Source of the DNA: Bordetella sp.
GTDB lineage: Bacteria; Pseudomonadota; Gammaproteobacteria; Burkholderiales; Burkholderiaceae_B
Length of the DNA: 7,912 bases
Assembly: GCA_027450125.1 (NCBI GenBank)
Contig: DAIDKG010000593.1
Coordinates: forward strand, 1-7,912
Direction: 5' to 3'
The position numbers and the translations under genes were made by a program. The notes under the pieces are model-generated. The model worked only from the letters and a program-made list of their open reading frames with translations, was not told the DNA's origin and ran no database searches. This document shows positions 1 to 6,027 of the stretch, one piece after another (position 1 is the first letter of the stretch; the number at the start of each line of letters is the position of its first letter).

Positions 1-69
1 CGCCGCCTGGGCCAGCGCCTGCCTGCTGGCATCGCTGCCGTCTACCGGGACAAGAATCCTGCGGAACAT
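1..69 (-). CDS. Universal stress protein (UspA family), N-terminal fragment
   Basis: Only the first 23 codons are in the window; the gene continues past the left edge. The translation begins MFRRILVPVDGSDASRQAL, the classic first beta strand and first loop of the Usp fold (hydrophobic strand, then VPVDGS, with the Asp that contacts adenine or ATP in nucleotide-binding members). The ATG at 69-67 is chosen because a purine-rich GGAAAG lies about 12 nt upstream and the Usp motif begins right after it. Usp proteins are cytoplasmic stress-survival proteins; many in proteobacteria are induced by oxygen limitation. It is divergent from the Mg2+ ATPase gene and has an FNR-type box with a well-placed -10 element upstream, which fits anaerobic induction. 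Whether it is a single or tandem Usp domain cannot be told from this fragment. Confidence 0.85.
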   Translation of the reverse strand, partial: MFRRILVPVDGSDASRQALAQAA

Positions 70-158
70 GATGATCGATCTTTCCAGTCGGAGAGCGTTG
101 CGCCGCATCGCGTGGCAGAGACTCGGCAGCGGCAGAGTGCCCCGCGCACAGTGACTTC

Positions 159-199
159 AGGATAGATGGACGGCGGCGCGGGATCTTGACCTGGGTCAA
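159..199 (-). promoter_or_regulatory. FNR/ANR-type class II promoter for the universal stress gene
   Basis: The palindrome TTGACCTGGGTCAA (186-199) matches the FNR/ANR/FixK consensus TTGAT-N4-ATCAA with symmetric C/G changes at the inner positions. Reading leftward, the hexamer TATCCT (164-159) begins 22 nt after the box. That places the box centre near -41 from a start predicted around position 152, the arrangement of class II FNR-activated promoters. The predicted leader to the stress gene is about 83 nt. A second box 38 bp away (centre to centre) could act as an upstream site. The box is seen in the sequence; the regulator is inferred. Confidence 0.7.
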
Positions 200-223
200 G
201 CGAAAACCGCGGCAGCGCCGGGG

Positions 224-266
224 TTGACGCGCATCAACGCCGCAAGGGCGCCGACGCGGCCATGAT
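224..266 (+). promoter_or_regulatory. FNR/ANR-type promoter for the Mg2+ ATPase gene
   Basis: TTGACGCGCATCAA (224-237) matches the FNR consensus TTGAT-N4-ATCAA at nine of ten defined positions. A -10-like CATGAT (261-266) starts 24 nt past the box, two more than for the best promoters in this window, and keeps the important A at -11 and T at -7. Transcription would begin near 273, leaving a leader of about 64 nt before the ATG at 337. The other box at 186-199 would then be centred near -80, a position compatible with a class I site. The -10 assignment is the weakest part. Confidence 0.55.
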
Positions 267-322
267 GGGGCTTTCGTTAACTTGCGCCGCAGCGATTTCA
301 TGCCGGCCTGGCGCGCAGCCCC

Positions 323-332
323 GGAGCAGGGA
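323..332 (+). promoter_or_regulatory. Ribosome binding site deciding the ATPase start at 337
   Basis: GGAGCAGGGA precedes the ATG at 337 with suitable spacing, and the protein that follows immediately enters the conserved P-type ATPase N-terminal region. The upstream in-frame ATG at 262 would add 25 residues, lacks a comparable site and falls inside the predicted -10 element, so it is unlikely to be translated. Confidence 0.7.
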
Positions 333-336
333 CACC

Positions 337-2844
337 ATGGAAACGAACCCGCGCTCGGCGATCTACGCCGGACTGACCACGCCCGAAGCGCTGGAACGCC
401 TTCGCATCCATGGCCCCAATCGCCTGCGGGACCAACCCCGCAGGCGCGCCCTCGCGGATCTCGCGCTGCGGTTTCGCAATCCGCTGGTCGTCACGCTGCT
501 GGGCGCGGCCGCCATCTCCGGCGTGACGCATCAGCAGGACAGTTTCGTCATCATCGTCGCGATCGTCCTGCTCTCCATAGCGATGGATTTCGTGCAGGAG
601 CTTCGCGCCACCAACGCCGCGGACCGGCTGCGCGAGCGGGTTGCGCTGCGCGTGACCGCGCTGCGCGACGGCATGCCCCGAGATATTGCGGCAGCCGATC
701 TGGTGCCGGGCGACGTCGTCCTGCTGCAGGCCGGCGATCTCGTGCCGGCCGACGCGAAGGTGGTGCAATCGAAGGATCTTTTCGTCGACGAGGCGCTGCT
801 AAGCGGCGAGTCCTATCCCGCGCAAAAGCATGCGGCCGCAAGCGTCCAGCCGCAGCAGGAGGCGACGGCCGTGCCTGCCGACAGGGTGCTCATGGGAAGC
901 TCGGTCCTGAGCGGGACGGCCAGCGCGCTGATCGTCGCCACGGGCCAGAACACGCAACTGGGCAGCATCGCCGGCAGCCTGCGCGAAGCCCCGCCTCCGA
1001 CGGCCTTCGAGCACGGCCTGCACCGCTTCGGCATGCTGATCCTTCGCCTGACCGTGCTCATGGTCCTGTTCGTCCTGCTCGCCAACCTCGCCTTCCATCG
1101 GCCGCTGCTGCAGTCCTTTCTTTTCTCCATGGCGCTGGCCGTGGGCCTGACGCCGGAGCTCCTACCCATGATCGTGTCCGTCACGCTGGCGCGCGGAGCC
1201 GTACGCATGGCCCGCAGGCAGGTCATCGTCAAGCGGCTCTCCGCGATCCACGATCTGGGCAGCATGGACGTGCTGTGCAGCGACAAGACAGGCACCCTGA
1301 CGCAGGCTCGCATCAAACTGGTCCGGCAGGTGGACGCGCAGGGCGAGGATTGCAGCGAAGTGCTGCGCTGGGCCTGGATCAACGCGGCATTCGACACCGG
1401 CCTGAAAAGCCCCCTGGATCAAGCCATACTGCAAGCAGGCGCCTTCGACCTGTCCGGATGGAAGAAGATCGACGAGGTTCCGTTCGACTTCGAACGGCGG
1501 CGCCTTTCGGTTCTGGTCGAGCACCAGGGCGAGCGCTACCTGGTGGTCAAGGGCGCCCCCGAGGACATCCTGGATCTGTCCGACGCCTGGCGCGGCGCAG
1601 GCAGCGATCAGGACCGCCCCTTGGACGCAGCCTCGAGGAAAGCCGCTCTCGCCTCGCTGCAGCGGCTCGGCGCCGAGGGCTTTCGCGTGCTTGCCGTCGG
1701 CTGGCGCAAGGTCGAGCCCGGGCGCACCCAGGCCTGCATTGCCGACGAGCGGTCTTTGACTTTCGCCGGAATGGCCGCCTTCCTGGATACGCCCAAGGAC
1801 GGCGCCCGCGACGCCCTCGGACGTCTGAAGCGGCTGGGCGTGTCGGTGAAGATCATCACCGGGGACAACGAAAGCGTCGCCGCTTACGTTTGCCGGGCGC
1901 TGGACCTGCAGGTAAGGGGCGTATTGAGCGGAGCGCAGCTGGACGCGCTGAGCGACGACGCCCTGGGCGCCAGGCTGGCGCGCACAACACTTTTCTGCCG
2001 CACGACACCTGCGCAAAAGGCCCGCATCATCCGCCTGTTGCGCGCCCGTGGGCACGTGGTGGGATACCTGGGAGACGGCATCAACGACGCCCCGCCCTTG
2101 CGGGCAGCCGATGTGGGCCTGTCGGTCGACGCGGCGGCGGACGTGGCCAAAGAGGCCGCCGCGCTGATCCTGCTCAAGCCCGACCTGGGCGTGGTGGCCG
2201 ATGCCGTGCAGGAAGGCCGGCGCACTTTCGCCAACATCATGAAATACATCATGATGGTCACCAGCTCCAACTTCGGCAATATGTGCTCGATGGCGGGGGC
2301 CGCCCTGCTCCTGCCCTTCCTGCCGATGCTGCCGGCGCAGATTCTGCTGAACAATCTGCTCTACGACGTCTCGGAGCTGGCCATTCCCCTGGATCATGTG
2401 GACGCGAAGATGATGATGCGGCCCCGGCACTGGGATATGGCCTTCGTCCGCAGGTTCATGCTGGTGCTGGGGCCGGTCAGCTCGCTGTTCGATTTCATGA
2501 CCTTCGGCATGCTGCTGTGGATGTTCCATGCCGGCCAGTCGCAGTTCCAGACCGCCTGGTTCGTCGAGTCGCTGATGACGCAAGTGCTCGTGATCTTCAT
2601 CATTCGGACGCCCGATGCCTTGTGGCGCAGCCGGCCGCATCCGGCGCTGATTGCAAGTTCGCTGGGCGTGGCCTTGACTGCCGTGGCCCTGCCCTACTCT
2701 GCCGCAGGCACATGGTTCGGATTCGTCCCGCTGCCGATCCCCATGCTTGCCGCCATGGCGGTCATCGTCCTGACTTACCTGATTGCCGTGAACCAGATCA
2801 AGCGACGCCTGTTAAGCCGCGCCGGCTGGCGCGTCATGGGATGA
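337..2844 (+). CDS. mgtA: Magnesium-translocating P-type ATPase (P3B, MgtA/MgtB-like)
   Basis: This 835-residue inner-membrane pump is predicted to import Mg2+ at the cost of ATP. Visible in order: a short cytosolic N-terminus (PEALERLRIHGPN); TM1-2 around residues 47-88; an actuator domain with SGES at 156-159 (usually TGES or TGEA); the TM4 signature TPELLP from 272; the phosphorylated Asp in DKTGT at 316; KGAPE at 405-409 in the nucleotide-binding domain; TGDN at 508-511; and the hinge GDGINDAPP at 579-587. Six C-terminal TM segments follow. The TM5-6 stretch SSNFGN...NNLLYDVSELAIPLDHVD is typical of Mg2+ pumps rather than Ca2+, heavy-metal or K+ pumps. E. coli MgtA is about 898 residues; the difference is mostly a shorter N-terminal extension. 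All catalytic motifs are intact. Its 3' end overlaps the convergent dehydrogenase gene by 11 nt. An FNR-type box upstream suggests oxygen-dependent control. Confidence 0.93.
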   Translation: METNPRSAIYAGLTTPEALERLRIHGPNRLRDQPRRRALADLALRFRNPLVVTLLGAAAISGVTHQQDSFVIIVAIVLLSIAMDFVQELRATNAADRLRERVALRVTALRDGMPRDIAAADLVPGDVVLLQAGDLVPADAKVVQSKDLFVDEALLSGESYPAQKHAAASVQPQQEATAVPADRVLMGSSVLSGTASALIVATGQNTQLGSIAGSLREAPPPTAFEHGLHRFGMLILRLTVLMVLFVLLANLAFHRPLLQSFLFSMALAVGLTPELLPMIVSVTLARGAVRMARRQVIVKRLSAIHDLGSMDVLCSDKTGTLTQARIKLVRQVDAQGEDCSEVLRWAWINAAFDTGLKSPLDQAILQAGAFDLSGWKKIDEVPFDFERRRLSVLVEHQGERYLVVKGAPEDILDLSDAWRGAGSDQDRPLDAASRKAALASLQRLGAEGFRVLAVGWRKVEPGRTQACIADERSLTFAGMAAFLDTPKDGARDALGRLKRLGVSVKIITGDNESVAAYVCRALDLQVRGVLSGAQLDALSDDALGARLARTTLFCRTTPAQKARIIRLLRARGHVVGYLGDGINDAPPLRAADVGLSVDAAADVAKEAAALILLKPDLGVVADAVQEGRRTFANIMKYIMMVTSSNFGNMCSMAGAALLLPFLPMLPAQILLNNLLYDVSELAIPLDHVDAKMMMRPRHWDMAFVRRFMLVLGPVSSLFDFMTFGMLLWMFHAGQSQFQTAWFVESLMTQVLVIFIIRTPDALWRSRPHPALIASSLGVALTAVALPYSAAGTWFGFVPLPIPMLAAMAVIVLTYLIAVNQIKRRLLSRAGWRVMG

Positions 2845-3817
2845 GGACGGCGGCGCCGTCCACGCGCCCCCGGCGCAGGTCGTCCAAGGCGCGGTTGGCG
2901 TCGCGCAGCTCATACAGCGTCGTCGTCGGCTCGATGCCTATCCTGCCGGCCAGTTCCAGGAATTCGCGGCCGTCACGCCGCGTGAGATTGGCCACCGACA
3001 CCAGTTCGCGCTCCGCCCACAACAACCGGTAGGGCATGGACGGGATATCGCTCATATGGATGCCGCCGCATACCACGCGCCCCCCTTTGCGCACGGCACC
3101 CAGCGCCACCGGCACCAGCGACCCGACCGGGGCGAAGATGATCGCGCCGTCCAGGAGACGGGGCGGCGCCTCGTCCGAGCCGCCCGCCCAGGCCGCCCCC
3201 AGCGATCTCGCCAGGGCCTGGCTGCGCACGTCACCGGGGCGCGTGAACGCATGGAACGGACGGCCCTGCCAGCGCAATACCTTCGCAAGCAGGTGCGCGG
3301 CCGCGCCAAATCCGTATAGACCGACTGCCCGCGCGTCGCCCAGGGCGCGCAGGCAGCGCCAACCGATCAGGCCGGCGCACATCAGGGGGGCAAGCCCGGC
3401 TGCATCGGCGTCGCGCGCAAAGGGAAACACATAGGCGGCATGCGCGATCACATGCGTCGCGAACCCTCCGTCCTGCGTGTAGCCCGTGTATGCCGGGGCA
3501 TCGCAGAGGTTTTCGCGATCCGTCCTGCAATAGGGGCAGACGCCGCAGGCGTGCGCAAGCCACGCAACGCCCACCCGGTCCCCTATGGCCACGTCGGCAA
3601 CGCCACTTCCGACGGCCTCGACGATGCCGACGATTTCGTGGCCCGGGACGATGGGCAGGCGATGGTCCGGCAATTCGCCGTCGACCACATGCAAGTCCGT
3701 GCGGCAGACGGCGCACGCCTGAACCCGCAGACGGACCATGCCCGGGCCGGGCTCGGGCGTATCGCGCGTTTCCAGGCGCAAGGGCTGACCATAGCCGTGG
3801 AGCACCATCGCCTGCAT
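2834..3817 (-). CDS. Zinc-dependent alcohol dehydrogenase (MDR superfamily)
   Basis: This 327-residue cytoplasmic medium-chain dehydrogenase is predicted to interconvert alcohols and aldehydes with NAD(P)(H). Catalytic zinc ligands are visible as Cys38 (CAVCRTDLH), His60-Glu61 (PGHEIVG) and Cys147; the four structural-zinc cysteines are Cys91, Cys94, Cys97 and Cys105 (CGVCPYCRTDRENLC). The Rossmann glycine-rich loop is an unusual GLYGFGAAAH (166-175) in place of the common GxGGLG, a form I associate with the adh_fam_2 subgroup of zinc alcohol dehydrogenases. It is the last gene of the leftward operon, 3 nt after the upstream stop, so it is probably translationally coupled; its own ribosome site is weak. 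An ATG three codons further in is an alternative start. Under oxygen limitation such an enzyme could regenerate NAD+ by reducing aldehydes, which is inferred from context. The physiological substrate cannot be read from the sequence. Confidence 0.9.
   Translation of the reverse strand: MQAMVLHGYGQPLRLETRDTPEPGPGMVRLRVQACAVCRTDLHVVDGELPDHRLPIVPGHEIVGIVEAVGSGVADVAIGDRVGVAWLAHACGVCPYCRTDRENLCDAPAYTGYTQDGGFATHVIAHAAYVFPFARDADAAGLAPLMCAGLIGWRCLRALGDARAVGLYGFGAAAHLLAKVLRWQGRPFHAFTRPGDVRSQALARSLGAAWAGGSDEAPPRLLDGAIIFAPVGSLVPVALGAVRKGGRVVCGGIHMSDIPSMPYRLLWAERELVSVANLTRRDGREFLELAGRIGIEPTTTLYELRDANRALDDLRRGRVDGAAVLIP
2845..2861. terminator. GC-rich hairpin at the convergent ATPase/dehydrogenase ends
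   Basis: GGACGGC (2845-2851) and GCCGTCC (2855-2861) form a perfect 7-bp stem with a 3-nt loop. It starts at the base after the ATPase stop codon and lies inside the last codons of the opposing dehydrogenase gene. No T-run follows on either strand, so it is not a canonical intrinsic terminator. It may slow polymerase or protect the 3' end of the ATPase mRNA; it could also be simple coding-sequence coincidence. Confidence 0.35.
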
Positions 3818-3820
3818 GAG

Positions 3821-4264
3821 TCACTCGAGGCCGGGCCAATAGAACTGCAGGGATGCCTGCCGGCCCTGGCGCAGGTCCACGGCTGCCGCTTGCGTGACGC
3901 CCTTGTACGAAACACGCAGACGATAGGCGCCTTCAGGCAGCCGCGCATAGAAGAACGGCCCGTCCGAAACAAGCGAGGCCAGCGCCGTGCCGGCCGCGGA
4001 ATCGATGTCCACGCGCACGTCCGCCAGGTATTGGCCGCTGACACTGGCCGCGAAGAGCAGGTGCAGATTGAATTGCTGGCGGATCGATTGCATGTACTGC
4101 GCTTCGTCGCTGCCGACCCCGCCGCTGACATAGGTAATGGCGCCCAGGCGCCCTTGCTGCGGCATGGCCTGGCCTGCCGCCACACCGACATTCAAGGCCA
4201 GCGCCGCGGCGGCGATGATGCGCGCGGCGCGGCGCACGCGACACGGCACAATTTTCCTGGTCAT
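3821..4264 (-). CDS. Small exported protein with a beta-rich, carboxypeptidase-regulatory-like domain
   Basis: The product is 147 residues. The N-terminus looks like a Sec signal peptide: basic residues (MTRKIVPCRVRRAAR), a hydrophobic core (residues 16-30) and small residues with likely cleavage after Ala30 or Ala33. The mature part has alternating short strands. Its end, from about 103 (FFYARLPEGAYRLRVSYKG) into VDLRQGRQASLQFYW, resembles the closing strands of CarboxypepD_reg or PEGA-like beta-sandwich domains. No catalytic motif is visible and no cysteine remains after cleavage, so it is probably a soluble periplasmic or surface-associated protein of unknown function. The start at 4264 is supported by GAGGAG 8 nt upstream; an in-frame ATG 15 codons earlier lacks both a signal-like start and a ribosome site. 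It is third in the operon, 41 nt after the Host_attach gene and 3 nt before the dehydrogenase. Confidence 0.75.
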   Translation of the reverse strand: MTRKIVPCRVRRAARIIAAAALALNVGVAAGQAMPQQGRLGAITYVSGGVGSDEAQYMQSIRQQFNLHLLFAASVSGQYLADVRVDIDSAAGTALASLVSDGPFFYARLPEGAYRLRVSYKGVTQAAAVDLRQGRQASLQFYWPGLE

Positions 4265-4305
4265 AGCACATGCTCCTCGTGGGCCGTTGCGCAGGCCCGT
4301 CCATG

Positions 4306-4758
4306 TCAATCGGGAACCGACAACAAGGTCTCGATCTGGCTTGCCGTATGGCCCGTCACGTCGCGCGCGACTTCTCTTTTGAGCATGCGCAGCAGGCGCG
4401 GGCTGAGCTTGCGGCGCATGATGCCCAGCGCGCGCGGCGGCGCGACGACGATCAGGGCGGCTTGCGGTTCGTGCAGCGGCACCACCTTGTCCAGGCTTCT
4501 TGCGAAATCCTCCAGAAAGCGGTCCTGGGCGAGCCGGTGCCTGTCGACGGTCTCCACGGCGTGACGCCCCGAGCCCATGGGCGCGGCGATCCTGTCCGGC
4601 CGGTCGCCGGCGAGCTCCTGCCTGGAAAGGGGCTCTGCGCCCATGACGGCGACGGTGCGCAGATTCGGCGATCCGAGTACGCCCTCGTTATGGAACACGA
4701 CGCCTTTCGCGCCATCGCAGACGGCAATCCACGCGCTGCCGGGAATTGAACTGGACAT
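4306..4758 (-). CDS. Host_attach family protein (COG5622-like)
   Basis: The product is 150 residues. Features of the family Pfam calls Host_attach are all present: an N-terminal strand with WIAVCDGAKGVVFHNEG (10-26, family pattern W-hydrophobic-x-D-x-x-x-A), the linker MGSGRHAVE (61-69), the helix FLEDFARSLDKVV (81-93), and the strand-loop VVAPPRALGIMRRKLSP (104-120) followed by VARDVTGH (130-137). It has no signal peptide and no membrane segment, so it should be cytoplasmic despite the family name, which derives from a plant-attachment phenotype. The biochemical role is unknown. The start at 4758 is preceded by GAGGA about 8 nt upstream; longer in-frame extensions run into the upstream gene. 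It is the second gene of the leftward operon, 28 nt after the nitroreductase gene. Confidence 0.85.
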   Translation of the reverse strand: MSSSIPGSAWIAVCDGAKGVVFHNEGVLGSPNLRTVAVMGAEPLSRQELAGDRPDRIAAPMGSGRHAVETVDRHRLAQDRFLEDFARSLDKVVPLHEPQAALIVVAPPRALGIMRRKLSPRLLRMLKREVARDVTGHTASQIETLLSVPD

Positions 4759-4786
4759 GATCGTTATCCTCGTATTGTCCGTTTGC

Positions 4787-5437
4787 CTACCTGGAGGCCG
4801 GGAAACCGATCGTCTGCGCGAGAATCGGCAATTCGTCCTCATTCAAGGACAGGGCGTCGGACAATATTCTTTCCGACGGCCAGCCGCGCACCACGCTGCT
4901 CAGGCCCGCCGACGCGCAGTACAGGGCCACATTCTGGGCGATCGCCCCGGCGGTCACGGCGGAGAAACGCTTGCGCTGCTCCTGCGGCATTTCGAGCAGG
5001 CGCGATGTCTGCACGACATAGACCAGGTCGAGGGGAGCGTGGCCCACGAAATCCTGATAGCCGGTCTGGCCGCGCGCATCCACCGCATGCTTGAGGACCA
5101 GGCGGTGCATCACGGCGTCGTAGCGGTAGACGCCCGCCGGCAAGGCGGCATAGATGTCGATTTCGTGGCGCCCGTGAGGGGACGGCGCCGTGCGGCCGCC
5201 GGTCAAGGGGCGATTGACGCCGTCGGCCGCCCACAACAGCGCCCCGAGGGTAGCCATGGGCAGTTCCGCCGGTTTGAATTCACGGCAGCTCGCGCGGCGC
5301 AGCAATGCCTGCATCAGCGGCATGCCGTTTTGATAGTCCGGCGTGGGCAGATCGATCACGCGCTCGGGCTCGGCAGCCGCAGCCCTGACCGGGGCCGGCC
5401 GCGCCGGCTCGTATGCAATAAGTCGTTCGTCGTTCAT
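4787..5437 (-). CDS. SagB/ThcOx-like nitroreductase-fold flavoprotein
   Basis: This 216-residue protein is predicted to be an FMN-dependent, NAD(P)H-linked or oxidase-type flavoenzyme. Nitroreductase-fold hallmarks: RRASCREF (47-54, phosphate-binding Arg-x-Ser-x-Arg region), the TAPSPHGRHEI segment (83-93, equivalent to the TAPSAG loop), IYAALPAGVYRYD (95-107, the strand-turn typical of the SagB/ThcOx branch), GAIAQNVALYCASAGL (164-179) and the C-terminal strand QTIGFP (208-213). The first 25 residues are Ala/Pro/Glu-rich and look unstructured. SagB enzymes usually oxidise azolines beside a YcaO protein; none is in view, so a stand-alone redox role is more likely. It is first in the leftward operon. 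The start at 5437 is preferred because GGAGG lies 5 nt upstream; earlier ATGs fall in the predicted promoter. The specific substrate is unknown. Confidence 0.85.
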   Translation of the reverse strand: MNDERLIAYEPARPAPVRAAAAEPERVIDLPTPDYQNGMPLMQALLRRASCREFKPAELPMATLGALLWAADGVNRPLTGGRTAPSPHGRHEIDIYAALPAGVYRYDAVMHRLVLKHAVDARGQTGYQDFVGHAPLDLVYVVQTSRLLEMPQEQRKRFSAVTAGAIAQNVALYCASAGLSSVVRGWPSERILSDALSLNEDELPILAQTIGFPASR

Positions 5438-5442
5438 GCGCG

Positions 5443-5447
5443 CCTCC
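5443..5447 (-). promoter_or_regulatory. Ribosome binding site of the nitroreductase gene
   Basis: On the minus strand GGAGG sits 5 nt before the ATG at 5437. It decides between this start and an in-frame ATG at 5479, which would lie upstream of the predicted transcript start and so could not be translated from this promoter. Confidence 0.7.
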
Positions 5448-5477
5448 GAATGAAAACCGCTCGCTTGACTGCTATAC

Positions 5478-5518
5478 ATCCTAGCCCTGACACCGTCGGC
5501 TTTATTGACGTGAATCAA
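5478..5518 (-). promoter_or_regulatory. FNR/ANR-type class II promoter for the four-gene operon
   Basis: On the minus strand the box reads TTGATTCACGTCAA (5518-5505), one mismatch from the FNR consensus TTGAT-N4-ATCAA. The -10 hexamer TAGGAT (5483-5478) starts 22 nt after the box, so the box is centred about -41 from a start near 5471. The leader to the nitroreductase ATG is about 34 nt. There is no convincing -35 hexamer, as expected for an activator-dependent promoter. Confidence 0.75.
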
Positions 5519-5545
5519 GGAAGCGGATGGGGGCGCGCGCACACT
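5505..5545 (+). promoter_or_regulatory. Same FNR box read rightward: probable phasin promoter
   Basis: The palindrome at 5505-5518 (TTGACGTGAATCAA on this strand) is the only activator site between the divergent genes. CACACT (5540-5545) starts 22 nt past it and keeps the A at -11 and T at -7, matching three of six consensus bases. A start near 5552 would leave a leader of about 29 nt to the phasin ATG. The -10 is weak, so this direction is less sure than the leftward one. Confidence 0.5.
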
Positions 5546-5580
5546 GGAATCGTGTTTTTTCTTCCTGGAAGGAGGCGACC

Positions 5581-6027
5581 ATGGATCAGAACGACATTTC
5601 GATATCCGCTTACAAGGCTGGCGCAACGATGCTGCTCGATGCCAGCAGGATCTACTTCACCTGCATGGAGCGACTGCGGGAAGTGCAGCGCCGCACCAGC
5701 GCGGAGTGCGCCCAGGCCGCCGAGCGATATGCGGCCACGCTCAAGGACGCAGGCGATCTGGCGCAATGCGCGTCCTGGCAGCAGCAGGCCTACGCCGAAC
5801 ATATAGGCCGCTGGAATCAGTATGCGATGGAACTGGTTCAGGTCGCATCCGAAGGGCAGGCCCTCACGCAGGTCGCGTTGCGCGAGAGCATGGCCCAGGC
5901 CCAGAAGGCCTACGGCTCCCTGGTCACGCACATGCCCGCGATGCCTTATGCATTCCCGACGGCAGACGAGACGGCGCCGACGCCGGCTCCGCGCAAAGCC
6001 AACTCGCTACGCGCCGGCGCGCACTGA
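5581..6027 (+). CDS. Phasin-like protein (polyhydroxyalkanoate granule-associated family)
   Basis: This 148-residue protein is almost entirely helical up to about residue 118, rich in Ala, Gln and Glu, with no signal peptide or membrane span. The helix pattern YKAGATMLLDASRIY, CMERLREVQRRTSAEC (28-43), then WQQQAYAEHIGRWNQYAMELVQVA (66-89) resembles proteobacterial phasins, which coat storage granules amphipathically and can act like chaperones. A Pro/Ala/Thr-rich tail (118-148, TAPTPAPRKA) ends the protein, as in many phasins. The ATG at 5581 follows a near-perfect AAGGAGG at 5569-5575, so high expression is plausible; an in-frame ATG at 5527 precedes the predicted transcript start. It is monocistronic, divergent from the nitroreductase operon, and shares its FNR box. 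Phasin-like genes without nearby PHA synthase genes are known in low-oxygen loci; no PHA enzyme is in the window, so granule binding is inferred. Confidence 0.8.
   Translation: MDQNDISISAYKAGATMLLDASRIYFTCMERLREVQRRTSAECAQAAERYAATLKDAGDLAQCASWQQQAYAEHIGRWNQYAMELVQVASEGQALTQVALRESMAQAQKAYGSLVTHMPAMPYAFPTADETAPTPAPRKANSLRAGAH

Noticed and set aside
262..336. N-terminal extension of the Mg2+ ATPase from the ATG at 262
   Set aside because: The 25 added residues are not family-like, the ATG overlaps the predicted -10 element, and a good ribosome site precedes the ATG at 337.
1162..2640. 492-codon minus-strand frame antisense to the ATPase
   Set aside because: His/Gln/Arg-rich low-complexity translation with no family resemblance, typical of antisense frames in GC-rich genes.
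282..3032. Very long open frame in another plus-strand frame across the ATPase gene
   Set aside because: It is a high-GC shadow of the ATPase: Arg/Ala/Gly/Pro-rich, no recognisable domain, and the overlapping frame has every P-type ATPase motif.
3440..4564. 374-codon plus-strand frame spanning the dehydrogenase, exported-protein and Host_attach genes
   Set aside because: It crosses three well-supported minus-strand genes and their gaps, has no domain and no plausible ribosome site.
5465..5470. TTGACT as a sigma70 -35 element for the phasin gene
   Set aside because: No -10 hexamer lies 16-18 nt downstream, and the nearby FNR box with 22-nt spacing explains the region better.
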